Source: JAZDFC01 sp043808235 (lineage in GTDB: Bacteria > Bacteroidota > Ignavibacteria > Ignavibacteriales > Melioribacteraceae). Taken from it: DNA of 64,000 bases. The notes under the pieces were generated by a model. That model made no database searches. It had not been told where the DNA came from and saw only the letters and a program-made list of their open reading frames with translations. The first letter of the stretch is position 1. The number at the start of each line of letters is the position of its first letter. The stretch spans positions 124,001 through 188,000 of the forward strand of contig JAZDFC010000019.1 of NCBI GenBank assembly GCA_043808235.1, written 5' to 3'. This document shows positions 44,370-53,126 of the stretch, in pieces. The translations under genes and the position numbers were made by a program.

Positions 44370-45512
44370 ATGAGTTTAGTAAAAGACATATTCATTTATT
44401 TGTTAATTGTCGGCGGTGCGCAGGGTATTCAGCTTTCAATTTTTCTATGGTTGAAAAAGGAGAACGTTACTGCAAACAAAATTCTATCATTACTAATGAT
44501 AGCGTTTACGATAAATCTTCATATTGGAATATTTATTCTTAGCGGTTACATTCAATATTTTCCGCAGCTCATCGGAATAAGCAATACTTCGCCGTACATT
44601 TACGGGCCAATGATTTATTTGTACGTGCGGTATTTAGTCCATAAAGAAAAAAAATTCAACAAACATCATTTATTACACTTTATACCATTCTTGCTGCTGC
44701 AAATTTATGGCGTATTCTTTTTCTACTTTGAAAGTACGAACTACATTATGGATTTGCTCACTCCGCCCTACATTAATCCGTGGCATATCGAGCTTATCGG
44801 TAAGGGAATACCAATCTCTGGAGTTATCTACACGGTTCTGTCAATTAGTGAAACGATAAAATATAACCGGGCAATCAAAAGTTCTTATTCGAATATCGAC
44901 AAGATTAATTTGCAGTGGCTGTACTATTACGTTGTCGGAGCTGCAATAATTTGGGGAATAGTTGTTGTAACTTACATAGTTGATTTTGTTTGGGGCGAAG
45001 AATTACAAGCAACTGTTTTAATTTATGTCTCACTTTCCATTTTTATGTTTGCTATTGGATATCGAAGTTTACGGCAGCCTGAACTGGTAGAAGTAAAAAT
45101 CGATGATGACAAGAAATCCGAAGAGCAAACTTCATCATATAAAAAATCCGGTTTGTCAAGTGATGTAGCCGAAAGTATATTAAAAGAATTGCTGCAAATA
45201 ATGGAAAATAAAAAACCATTCTTAAGCAGCGATTTAAAGTTGGGTGATCTGGCTGCGACGATAGGAGCTTCGAGCCACAATTTGTCCGAAGTGATAAATA
45301 CGAAACTCAACCAAAATTTTTATGATTTTATAAATAAGTACCGTGTGGAAGAAGTTATAAAATTACTCGCGAGCGATACAAGCGAAACATACAGTATCCT
45401 GGGATTGGGATACGAAGCAGGCTTCAGTTCTAAATCGGCATTTTATTCAGCATTCAAAAAAGTAACAGGCAAAACTCCATCCGAATACCGGCAGGAAAAC
45501 CGGGCTGCGTAA
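44370..45512 (+). CDS. Membrane-anchored AraC-family transcriptional regulator
   Basis: 380 residues. The first ~235 hold about seven hydrophobic helices (e.g. 'FIYLLIVGGAQGIQLSIFLW', 'VVGAAIIWGIVVVTYIVDFVW' in part), a sensor layout common in Bacteroidota 7TM-AraC proteins. A linker precedes the C-terminal AraC-type double helix-turn-helix (~280-375): 'LKLGDLAATIGASSHNLSEVIN' and 'YSILGLGYEAGFSSKSAFYSAFKKVTGKTPSEYR' (in parts). It likely links a membrane signal to transcription of nearby genes such as the TonB receptor (inference). An inverted repeat follows the stop. Confidence 0.9.
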   Translation: MSLVKDIFIYLLIVGGAQGIQLSIFLWLKKENVTANKILSLLMIAFTINLHIGIFILSGYIQYFPQLIGISNTSPYIYGPMIYLYVRYLVHKEKKFNKHHLLHFIPFLLLQIYGVFFFYFESTNYIMDLLTPPYINPWHIELIGKGIPISGVIYTVLSISETIKYNRAIKSSYSNIDKINLQWLYYYVVGAAIIWGIVVVTYIVDFVWGEELQATVLIYVSLSIFMFAIGYRSLRQPELVEVKIDDDKKSEEQTSSYKKSGLSSDVAESILKELLQIMENKKPFLSSDLKLGDLAATIGASSHNLSEVINTKLNQNFYDFINKYRVEEVIKLLASDTSETYSILGLGYEAGFSSKSAFYSAFKKVTGKTPSEYRQENRAA

Positions 45513-45525
45513 TTAAGTGAATTTT

Positions 45526-45581
45526 GAATATCGAATACTGAACTCCGAATTTCGAAATTCATTATTCGGAGTTCGATATTC
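45526..45581. repeat. Inverted repeat between convergent AraC and TonB genes
   Basis: Nested arms: gaactccgaat/attcggagttc (45540-45550 and 45564-45574) inside gaatatcgaa/ttcgatattc (45526-45535 and 45572-45581). Positioned between two convergent stops, so it may act as a bidirectional terminator, though without a strong T-run. Confidence 0.6.
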
Positions 45582-45625
45582 ATTATTCTATTTTACGTGT
45601 ATCATCCTTTAGATTACCATTGCAA

Positions 45626-47911
45626 TTAAAACTCGTATTCAACTCCTATTATCGGCAGCGTTCCCCATTGAGTCATCGTATCAAGTTCGCGTTTCACTTC
45701 GTTCCAATAGTACAGTGCAATATTTTTTCTTCCATAAGCATTCCAAACGCTCAAGTATACAATTAGATTGGAATTCTCGAAATAAAATCTTTTGTCAATT
45801 CTCACATTCAATGAATGATAATCCGGCAAGCGCTCTGTGTTAGTCCTGCTTAAATCCCAGATGCCTTTATTTAACTCCGCAGATTTCTCAAGATCGAACG
45901 GAGTGTAAGGCGCGCCTCCGGCATAAATCCACCGGATTTTAAATTCCCAATCCCTCCCGGGGATGTAGCCACCTTCAATATTAAAATTGAACTCGTTATC
46001 GTAAATCCTATCGTGCCATGCACCGTTATAGTCTATGTATTTTGATTTTGAAACCGAAGCGCTTACCATTCCGTAAAAGTCTTCTGCCAATTTTTTTTGC
46101 AAAATTATCTCAATTCCTTTTGAAGTTGCTTTGCCTTTATCGCTCAAACTCTCATGGCTAAAAAATATTCCTTCCACTTGAGATTGATCGAATAAAAGAT
46201 ATGTTGGTTGTTCCGGGTCGAGAGCCAGGTTTTTGTAATCTTTATAGTAAAATTCCAAACTCAATTTGGTTGTTTCACCAAGCAATCTGTTTATTCCGAA
46301 AATGTAATGGATAGCTTGCGGCGTTTTAAGCTCTTTGAATAAATCATTCTGTGCTAAAATGTTTGTCGGGGTTTCCTGGTTAAAAATTCCCGCGCTTAAT
46401 ATAAAAGTTATCAGTGGATCATAACAATAACTTAATGATACACGCGGTGAGACAGTTACATTTTCGTTGTACGAAAAATAATCCGACCGCAATCCGTAGG
46501 TGAGTTTAAACTTTTCAAGGAATTCGAAATTATGCACAGCGAAAACACCCGCTTTGTAAGCATCGAGGTCATCCGCAACTTTCAATTCGGGTAAAGTATT
46601 CCCGAACCTGTCTTCGAATTCTCCGAACTGCATATCGAATTTATTGAAACTTCCCGATGCGTCAAATCCGAACTCAATACTGTTTGTGGAGTTTAATTTC
46701 AAATAATTCACATTCCGAAGTTTGTAAAGATTTTCCGATGAATGATTTGAGAAAACATGTTTGTCATCGAAAGTGTTGCTGTAATTGCGGTCGTACAGAG
46801 TGTATGTGTGTGCAAACGATGTGTTGGAATATCCGCTCTTTCCCCAAATGTGCTGCCAATTAATTCCGGCAGTGTTGGTTTTACCGTTAGTTGCACCGTA
46901 CATATTTGCGTCGTTCTCTTTTGCTTTTTCACGTTCCATCATTATTTCATCAATCGAAAATATATCGAGGAAAGTCAAACTGTTTTTATCGTCGATAATA
47001 TATTTAATCTTCGCCTGTGCGTCACCGTAATGAGGAACCGGAATACCTTCTTCAATTTGTTCGGCAATCAAATCCACATAACTTTTATTTATCGAAAACA
47101 TATACGAACCGCTTTTCCCTATCGGTCCTTCAAGCGAACCGCCCACACCTGCCATGCTTAAATTCAACTGCGGAAGGAAATTATCTTTCGATCCATCGCG
47201 GTATGTTAATTCCATTACGGAGGAAAGCCGGTCGCCATATATTGCGGAGAATCCACCGGACATGAAACTAACATCATTAATGAAATCCACATTTAAAATT
47301 CCAATCGGTCCATCGGATGAGCCTTCCACCGGGAAATGATTTATGTTGGGAATCTCAATGTTATCGAGATAAAAACTATTCTCAACCGGACTTCCACCGC
47401 GGACAATTAAACTGTTGCGCTGATCATTCACCTTGGCAACCGACGGGAGGCTGAATAAAATACGGCTCATGTCGCCTGCTGTGCCGGGCGAACGGCGTAT
47501 TTCCTCGGCAGAGAAATTAACTGAACTAAGCGGTTTGCTTTCCATCTCGGAAAAATACCCACCGGTTACAACTACATCGCCCATTTCAATTGACGAGGAT
47601 TTCATATCGATATTTAAAAAAGTTGTTAACCCGGATCGAATTATTACATCGGTTTTTGTAATAGTTTCGTAACCGATGTAAGTAAACTCGACTGTGTAAG
47701 TCCCTACTTCGAGTTTGGCAATCTCAAAATTTCCGTCCATATCCGTGGATGCGCCGTGAACGGTATTTTTAATAAGTACGGTTACTCCGATTAAAGGTGA
47801 CTTAGTTTCAATGTCGAGGACAGTTCCTTTCAGATTTCCTTTCGGTTCGGGTGAAGCTGCCATGATTAAATTTGACAAGATCAAAAACAAGATAAGTACT
47901 GCGCGTTTCAT
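45626..47911 (-). CDS. TonB-dependent receptor with N-terminal carboxypeptidase-like domain
   Basis: 761 residues from the ATG at 47911 (SD ggag, signal peptide 'AVLILFLILSNLIMA'). A carboxypeptidase-regulatory-like beta-sandwich follows ('GTVLDIETKSPLIGVTVLI'), then the plug ('SRILFSLPSVAKVNDQRNSLIVRGGSP' in parts) and a ~530-residue 22-strand barrel ending 'IIGVEYEF' with terminal Phe. No SusD partner is adjacent. It imports a large substrate across the outer membrane using TonB energy; which one is unknown. The frame is open 121 codons further upstream, but that stretch is low-complexity repeat and lacks an SD. Confidence 0.93.
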   Translation of the reverse strand: MKRAVLILFLILSNLIMAASPEPKGNLKGTVLDIETKSPLIGVTVLIKNTVHGASTDMDGNFEIAKLEVGTYTVEFTYIGYETITKTDVIIRSGLTTFLNIDMKSSSIEMGDVVVTGGYFSEMESKPLSSVNFSAEEIRRSPGTAGDMSRILFSLPSVAKVNDQRNSLIVRGGSPVENSFYLDNIEIPNINHFPVEGSSDGPIGILNVDFINDVSFMSGGFSAIYGDRLSSVMELTYRDGSKDNFLPQLNLSMAGVGGSLEGPIGKSGSYMFSINKSYVDLIAEQIEEGIPVPHYGDAQAKIKYIIDDKNSLTFLDIFSIDEIMMEREKAKENDANMYGATNGKTNTAGINWQHIWGKSGYSNTSFAHTYTLYDRNYSNTFDDKHVFSNHSSENLYKLRNVNYLKLNSTNSIEFGFDASGSFNKFDMQFGEFEDRFGNTLPELKVADDLDAYKAGVFAVHNFEFLEKFKLTYGLRSDYFSYNENVTVSPRVSLSYCYDPLITFILSAGIFNQETPTNILAQNDLFKELKTPQAIHYIFGINRLLGETTKLSLEFYYKDYKNLALDPEQPTYLLFDQSQVEGIFFSHESLSDKGKATSKGIEIILQKKLAEDFYGMVSASVSKSKYIDYNGAWHDRIYDNEFNFNIEGGYIPGRDWEFKIRWIYAGGAPYTPFDLEKSAELNKGIWDLSRTNTERLPDYHSLNVRIDKRFYFENSNLIVYLSVWNAYGRKNIALYYWNEVKRELDTMTQWGTLPIIGVEYEF

Positions 47912-48506
47912 TTTTTCTCCGAATTTTCTTTTTGAAATATTTGTTCGAAAACTACCGTTTACGACGCATCGGTTCGTTTCACTCGATGGGAAAAACCTTA
48001 AAATGGAGTCCTTTTCGATGGGGAAGGATGGAATGGGATGGAAAATGGAAAATGGAAAATCCGGCTTCGTCCTGAGAAAGCGGACTTCGCCGTGACAGGT
48101 GGATGAATTGTTGAATGGTTGAATTATTGCATGGTTGGATAAGAAGATGGGGAATAAAGATTGGAATTTATGTGTCGTATGGATTTTCTGCGGACTGCGA
48201 TCTGCCGGCTGCAAAACGCCTGCTGCGTGCTGCCAACTGCAAGCTTGCGATTGTCGGTATGCAGAAGCTATCAACCGGTTTGATTTAATCTTAGCCGGTT
48301 GTATTTTAACGTTAGTAAAAGAAATTCATATTGAAGAATTTTATAGCAAAAGAATATAGGTATGAAAATCTGCATCTCATTAAATAGTATAAGATCTTCT
48401 GAGCGATGTTTATTGCTATCAATTTGTTTCGGATAATTTTAGAGATACAAAGAAATTTGTTCTCCAAGAATAAATAGGCATTCAAACTTATAATTATGGA
48501 GTGATA
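47912..48506. other. Low-complexity intergenic region upstream of the TonB receptor
   Basis: 595 bp without a supported gene. It holds short-period repeats: 'ggatggaatgggatgg' and 'aaaatggaaaatgg' (~48025-48060), 'ttgttgaatggttgaatta' (~48110), and a run of ctgc-type words ('ctgcaaaacgcctgctgcg', ~48210-48245), then a 7-bp hairpin caaccgg/ccggttg (48272-48301). It must contain the promoters of both divergent genes; I could not identify them. Confidence 0.6.
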
Positions 48507-49400
48507 ATGAAATCAAACAAATTTAAGTACCTCGTAGTTATTTGGATAGTTGCAATATTTTTAGCTTTTTTTATTCCCGGTGACGGATACAAAACTTTTA
48601 AAATGATTGAAGGATTGCCGGCTCTCAACGGCTTCGAGACCAGCATGGAAAAGCCATTCTATGCGGAGGTCAACTCGAACGGAATATTTAAGCATATTTA
48701 TGTAATTAAGGATTATGGGAAAGAAAACGACAGATATTTGTTATTTTCGATTAACAATTCCAATTCGGTTTCTTTTGTAACCCGCACATTTGAAGAAAGG
48801 CATAATTCTTTTTATGATTCGCTTGCTATTAATCTAAGTGACGAAGATGGTCATTTTGTACCGCTGGAATTGTATTTCGAAAAAGATAAAAAGATAATTC
48901 GATATAGATGGATTAATCCGGAAGTGGATTATGCAGCAAACCCGGGAGGAATTCCTTTCGTGATGAATCCTAAAATAATACTTGGTTCAACCGCGCCGGA
49001 TTTCGAAGTGATATCTACAGAAGGACATCAAATCAAATTGTCTTTATTAAACGATAGGTATGTGCTCATTGATTTTTGGGGGACATGGTGTCACGGGTGT
49101 ATTGCCGAATTTCCATCAATAATGAAAATGAAAGATTCTTTTCCGGAAAGTGAGCTAACTGTTATCGGATTAGCTGCTTACGACGATGAAGAAAAACTTA
49201 ATAAGTTTTTGAAAGAAAAACCACTGAATTACTCCAATGCACTAATTGATACTACTGTTGTTGAAGCATACGGGATTGAATCGTTTCCGGCGACTTTTTT
49301 AATCAATAAAAAAGGAATAGTCATCGGTAAAAATTTGCGCGGCGAAGATTTGATCGAAAAAGTGAAAGTAAGAATTGAAAAGGATAAAAGCAGCGAATAG
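48507..49400 (+). CDS. Membrane-anchored TlpA/ResA-like thioredoxin
   Basis: 297 residues from the ATG at 48507 (GGAG six bases upstream). One N-terminal hydrophobic segment ('YLVVIWIVAIFLAFFIPG') anchors or exports it. Residues ~20-150 are a domain of unknown type. The C-terminal thioredoxin domain starts 'GSTAPDFEVISTEGHQIKLS' and has the redox motif WCHGC (Trp194, Cys195, Cys198) and cis-Pro in 'SFPATFLINKKG'. TlpA-like proteins reduce disulfides or assist cytochrome c and metalloprotein assembly in the periplasm. No cytochrome genes are nearby. Confidence 0.88.
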   Translation: MKSNKFKYLVVIWIVAIFLAFFIPGDGYKTFKMIEGLPALNGFETSMEKPFYAEVNSNGIFKHIYVIKDYGKENDRYLLFSINNSNSVSFVTRTFEERHNSFYDSLAINLSDEDGHFVPLELYFEKDKKIIRYRWINPEVDYAANPGGIPFVMNPKIILGSTAPDFEVISTEGHQIKLSLLNDRYVLIDFWGTWCHGCIAEFPSIMKMKDSFPESELTVIGLAAYDDEEKLNKFLKEKPLNYSNALIDTTVVEAYGIESFPATFLINKKGIVIGKNLRGEDLIEKVKVRIEKDKSSE

Positions 49401-49597
49401 TAAAACATCCTATTCACCTCAACAAGGAGGAAAGATTTATCAGAAATAACATTTCATAGATTTCTATATTACTTATGTAATTCAATTTTATTTTGAATCC
49501 GCAAAATTTCCAAACTATGGGATTTGAATGAAATTTCAGCTTGAAATAAGAAAATCTATCAACACGTGTATTTTTAAAAATATTTTTCCCTCCCGAC

Positions 49598-49616
49598 AAC
49601 CTTTTCGCAACTCGTC
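49598..49616 (+). promoter_or_regulatory. Possible ECF-type promoter of the sigma/anti-sigma operon
   Basis: 'caacctttt' followed by 'cgtc' just upstream of the sigma gene resembles the AAC / CGTC elements of ECF-dependent promoters, which are often autoregulated. The spacing (12 bp) is shorter than usual, so this is tentative. Confidence 0.25.
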
Positions 49617-49631
49617 CGGTATAGTATAGAA

Positions 49632-50222
49632 ATGAGCAATGCCGAAAGAAATATAACGATCTATACCGATGAGGAATTGATGTCAATTGTTATGGAAAGA
49701 AACACGAAAGGGCTGAAAGTATTGTACGATAGATATTATCGAAGCATTTTCAATTTCATTCTGCGTTATACTAACAATCGCGAAATTTCCGAGGACATTC
49801 TGCAAGAAACATTCACGCGGGTTTGGTACGCTTCACATTTATTCAATCCGGATAAGGGAAGTTTCAAAACGTGGCTGTTCACTATCGGGATAAACATCAC
49901 CCGAAACGAGATGACAAAAAAACGTTACGATTATCAGTACATCGAAATGGATGACATAACTGAACAGAACGAAATTTGTGGTAAATCGGACGACGAACCG
50001 GTCGGCGATATTATCGATTATTCCGATCTTAAAGACACAATCGCCAAAGCGCTTGAAAGACTTAATCCGTTTTTGCGCGAGGTTGTAATTCTGAAGCACT
50101 ATCATATGCTGAAATTTTCGGAGATATCCGAAATTACAAATACACCGGAAGGAACGCTCAAAGCAAGATTTCATAACGCAGTTATTCAATTAAGAAAGCT
50201 GTTGCAGACAGCGGAGTTTTAA
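49632..50222 (+). CDS. ECF-family RNA polymerase sigma factor
   Basis: 196 residues. Region 2 ('LKVLYDRYYRSIFNFILRYT', 'EISEDILQETFTRVWYAS', 'FKTWLFTIGINITRNEMTKK' in parts) occupies ~25-95; an acidic linker follows; region 4 ('LERLNPFLREVVILKHYHMLKFSEISEITNTPEGTLKARFHNAV' in parts) occupies ~135-190 with its helix-turn-helix. No region 3, as in extracytoplasmic-function sigma factors. The next gene, 1 bp downstream, is a zinc-finger anti-sigma, so this sigma is held inactive until a membrane signal releases it. Confidence 0.94.
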   Translation: MSNAERNITIYTDEELMSIVMERNTKGLKVLYDRYYRSIFNFILRYTNNREISEDILQETFTRVWYASHLFNPDKGSFKTWLFTIGINITRNEMTKKRYDYQYIEMDDITEQNEICGKSDDEPVGDIIDYSDLKDTIAKALERLNPFLREVVILKHYHMLKFSEISEITNTPEGTLKARFHNAVIQLRKLLQTAEF

Positions 50223-50223
50223 T

Positions 50224-50715
50224 ATGAATTGCGAAAACAAAAACAACGTACTTGATTTATACTTCCGGGAAGGAAGCGAAAGCCAGCGGAACGCCACTCG
50301 TGAGCACATCGAAAAATGTGTTGTCTGCCAAAAATATTTTGCCGAATTGAAACAGACAATGGGAGCGCTCGACAAACTGGATGATGATCAACCGTCGGTG
50401 AAAGTATTTGAAAATATTATGGCGGATGTTTCCACGTCCGTTCCCAAACCAGTAAAACAAAAAGCCGGGATGCCAGTTGTACCGATTTTACAGATTGCAT
50501 TCGGACAGATATTTCTCTTTGCTGTAATCTACATTCTGAATTTGAAATTAACACTGGCGCCTTTCTGGAATGCGATTCGGGATAACTGGTTCGTTAAATC
50601 TTTCGGCGGTTACGGGATAGCCGTAATAATTGTATTGTGTATCGGTTCGTTCATCTCGCTGTCTCTCGCGCCGATATTGTTATTCGAATCAAAAGGAAAG
50701 AAAAAATTTAGTTAA
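50224..50715 (+). CDS. Zinc-finger anti-sigma factor, membrane-anchored
   Basis: 163 residues. The N-terminal cytoplasmic zf-HC2 module carries 'REHIEKCVVC' (His28, Cys32, Cys35), the HxxxCxxC signature of ZAS anti-sigma factors. Two transmembrane helices follow (~85-105, 'FGQIFLFAVIYILNL'; ~125-150, 'GIAVIIVLCIGSFISLSLAPILL'). It starts 1 bp after the sigma stop and should bind and inhibit that sigma. No large periplasmic sensing domain is fused, so another protein may supply the signal. Confidence 0.9.
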   Translation: MNCENKNNVLDLYFREGSESQRNATREHIEKCVVCQKYFAELKQTMGALDKLDDDQPSVKVFENIMADVSTSVPKPVKQKAGMPVVPILQIAFGQIFLFAVIYILNLKLTLAPFWNAIRDNWFVKSFGGYGIAVIIVLCIGSFISLSLAPILLFESKGKKKFS

Positions 50716-50736
50716 TTATTATATATCGGAGGATCT

Positions 50737-51828
50737 ATGAAACGTAAAAAACTTATAAAAAAACTTTCAATTCCGGCAGGAATAATCGCGGTTATTTCCA
50801 TACTGGTGTTGTTGGTTAAGATTCCTTATCAAATAGATAAGGAGGAAGTTCACAGAGCAGAGTTCAAAAAATATATCAATACTTTTATGGAACAAAATAA
50901 AACATACATAAAAGAAATTGCTGCAAAAATAAAATCGCTGCCGGTCGATCAAAAAATTGTAAACGAACTTCAATCCGAATATATGGTCGATCATCAAAAA
51001 TCCGATTTGCCGAAAAAATATCTTTGGATGGCGGGAACCGACGGTACATTTCTTTTCGGAGTTCCGGCGGGTGATTTTGAACAACTTAACGGCGCATATA
51101 CAAAATACCAGGAAGTTATTAAGAGTGACGGATATTATAGAAACCAAAATGATTTCCTGTTGAAACTGATTGATAAACACGATGAAATTGATTTTTCAGA
51201 TTTTGATCGTACGCAGCATCCCGAGGAATTCTACGGCAGCGGATGGCGTTATTATAAGCCTGACTGGTATAGTTTCTTTCAGCCTGCTGCCTCAATTTTC
51301 TCGTACCCTATTTATGATGAAGCTGGAAAATCTATAGGTGAAATTTTCATGAAGGTTGATGATAGGGTAAACGAAGACAAATATTATGTTAACGAACAGG
51401 AAGAACCGGATTTTTATGATGTCCTTACGGTAATTGCAATTGTATTTCTAAGTGTATCCGGGGCATTTCTCTGGTTTCTTTTACCAACATGGGTTTATAC
51501 GGACGCACAGGACCGCGATGTTAAGAACCCCGGCATCTGGGCGTTCCTCGCGCTAACATCTTTGTTTTTTGGATTGACGATTTATTTAATCACCCGACCG
51601 AATACATTGAAATCAATGAACTGTCCGCAATGTGACGGCGAATTGAATGGGACAAAAGCATACTGCCCGCATTGCGGTTTCGATCTATCAAATACATACT
51701 GCCAGCAATGTCAGTATCCTATCAAACCGGAATGGCAGTTTTGTCCTAATTGCCGGGCGGAAACAAAAGAGAAGAATAATCACGTGCACGAAGTAAAGAA
51801 TTCGCTGCCTTCGGAAAACAATGTTTAG
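50737..51828 (+). CDS. Membrane protein with cache-like external domain and C-terminal double zinc ribbon
   Basis: 363 residues with a strong SD (ggaggatct). One N-terminal transmembrane helix ('IPAGIIAVISILVLLVKIP'), a ~210-residue external domain with helical start and 'YLWMAGTDGTFLFGVP'/'YDEAGKSIGEIFMKVDD' strands resembling a cache-type sensor, two further helices (~225-250 and ~265-285), and a cytoplasmic C-terminus with paired knuckles 'CPQCDGEL', 'CPHCGFDLSNTYCQQCQYP' and 'CPNCRAE'. Third gene of the sigma operon (21 bp after the anti-sigma). It is a candidate signal-input protein for the sigma/anti-sigma pair (inference from position and topology). Confidence 0.8.
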   Translation: MKRKKLIKKLSIPAGIIAVISILVLLVKIPYQIDKEEVHRAEFKKYINTFMEQNKTYIKEIAAKIKSLPVDQKIVNELQSEYMVDHQKSDLPKKYLWMAGTDGTFLFGVPAGDFEQLNGAYTKYQEVIKSDGYYRNQNDFLLKLIDKHDEIDFSDFDRTQHPEEFYGSGWRYYKPDWYSFFQPAASIFSYPIYDEAGKSIGEIFMKVDDRVNEDKYYVNEQEEPDFYDVLTVIAIVFLSVSGAFLWFLLPTWVYTDAQDRDVKNPGIWAFLALTSLFFGLTIYLITRPNTLKSMNCPQCDGELNGTKAYCPHCGFDLSNTYCQQCQYPIKPEWQFCPNCRAETKEKNNHVHEVKNSLPSENNV

Positions 51829-51840
51829 TTTTAATAAATC

Positions 51841-52134
51841 ATGAACGCGAGAACGATAGATATGAATTCGAGAAATGATAGGTACAGAGTAATAATTTTT
51901 ATTATTCTGGTTATACTCTGTACAATCATGCTGTTCTTTAAATTCTCCTCGCGCGAAGACAATGAGATTAAAAGTCTATTCGGATTCAGTATGCTCGACA
52001 ATTCAAAATTGCATAAAGATGCCGGAGACTTCTTCGGCATCTTTTTCAATTCTCAAGTAACTGATAGAACATCCGGTGAAGTAATTCAGCTTGATGAATT
52101 TCTATTTGAAAATACCGGGGAAACTAAGAGGTAA
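51841..52134 (+). CDS. Small single-pass membrane protein, last gene of the sigma operon
   Basis: 97 residues with one transmembrane helix ('VIIFIILVILCTIMLFF', ~20-37) after a short polar N-terminus, and a ~55-residue acidic tail. No known domain. It lies 12 bp after the zinc-ribbon membrane protein and before a strong hairpin, so it closes the operon. An in-frame ATG at 51862 is an alternative start. Confidence 0.65.
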   Translation: MNARTIDMNSRNDRYRVIIFIILVILCTIMLFFKFSSREDNEIKSLFGFSMLDNSKLHKDAGDFFGIFFNSQVTDRTSGEVIQLDEFLFENTGETKR

Positions 52135-52162
52135 ATTATAAAATTGAGTTGAAAGAAAATTT

Positions 52163-52191
52163 AAAGGGGAACTATAAAGTTGTTCCCCTTT
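52163..52191. terminator. Bidirectional terminator between the sigma operon and a convergent gene
   Basis: 10-bp perfect stem (aaaggggaac/gttccccttt) with a 9-base loop, 28 bp after the operon's last stop and 14 bp after the stop of the minus-strand gene. T-rich on the minus-strand side. Confidence 0.8.
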
Positions 52192-52205
52192 GAAAAGAAA
52201 TTTTA

Positions 52206-52925
52206 TCAGTCAAACACAGCTTCAACTTTCTGGTAATTGCTGTGCATAACTTCAACCGCGGCTTTGATTTTATCCTGTCCGATATTGTTAATTACAGCAT
52301 CATTCAACGCATTGAGAGAAGTGCTTAAGTTTTTTCGGGCGGCATCAAAATCTGCTGTCTTTGCAGCTAACCTCTCAGGCAGAACTGCTTTATTCAAGTC
52401 TTGCATTTTAATTAACAATTCTTCAACTGATGCTTTTACTTTATCATAGTTGTAATCTGGAATATAATAATGATACAACATATATAACACTTGATGGTAG
52501 GCATCCAATTCTTTTACCATCGGTCTGATGGTTCTAACTAATTTCTCGAATTGAGCATGAAGTTTTTCAGCCTCATCCAGTATTTTAATCGAGTCCCTTT
52601 TCTCAATAGCATCTTTGAAATTGATTTTGATGGAATTCAGATTTGTTATTTCTTCTTTCCATTTTGTTTCTTTATCGCGCAATATTCCGGGTAATTTGGC
52701 ATTAGTAACTTTTTCAATTCCCGATATAATGTCGGGAGTAAGTTCGGTTAATAAATTGATGTTCTTTTCCGGCCATGCTGTGTGCCAAACCTGGTAAATC
52801 ACATCGTGGAATTCAAACAACTCCGGTACATCCCAGCTTACTTCGTGCTGCGTGTCATCCTGCGAGAAAACCGGTTTTACCGATATTGCTGCAAATATAA
52901 AAAGGAATAATAAAATGCGTTTCAT
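52206..52925 (-). CDS. Exported helical protein of unknown function
   Basis: 239 residues; signal peptide ('ILLFLFIFAAISVKPVFSQ'). The mature part is almost wholly alpha-helical in composition and seems to hold two related halves: 'ELFEFHDVIYQVWHTAWPEKN' with a following helix pair, and 'ELDAYHQVLYMLYHYYIPDYN' with another, so an internal duplication of a helical hairpin is likely. The aligned His/Trp/Tyr-rich stretches could bind a metal or ligand (inference). Family not recognised. GGGAG precedes the ATG. Monocistronic. Confidence 0.7.
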   Translation of the reverse strand: MKRILLFLFIFAAISVKPVFSQDDTQHEVSWDVPELFEFHDVIYQVWHTAWPEKNINLLTELTPDIISGIEKVTNAKLPGILRDKETKWKEEITNLNSIKINFKDAIEKRDSIKILDEAEKLHAQFEKLVRTIRPMVKELDAYHQVLYMLYHYYIPDYNYDKVKASVEELLIKMQDLNKAVLPERLAAKTADFDAARKNLSTSLNALNDAVINNIGQDKIKAAVEVMHSNYQKVEAVFD

Positions 52926-53126
52926 ACTAATAAACTCCCATAATGATTTTAAATTAATTAGTGGTGTAAATATAAAAATTATCCTTACCTCCTACTAATT
53001 ATCCCGTTGCTCTGCAGAAATCCCCTTCCTTCGTGAATTAAGCAGTGTCGGAATCAGACAGAATCTAAAATAATATATTCATAACTTTACACTAAAGAAA
53101 ATATTAATATTCAAATGGAGCGGGAT

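Noticed and set aside
47912..48274. 121-codon N-terminal extension of the TonB receptor frame
   Set aside because: The extension runs through low-complexity repeats, has no SD, and would bury the clear signal peptide that follows the SD-supported ATG at 47911.
49421..49430. Strong SD-like aaggagg after the TlpA-like gene
   Set aside because: No start codon follows at a usable distance and the frame closes after a few codons.
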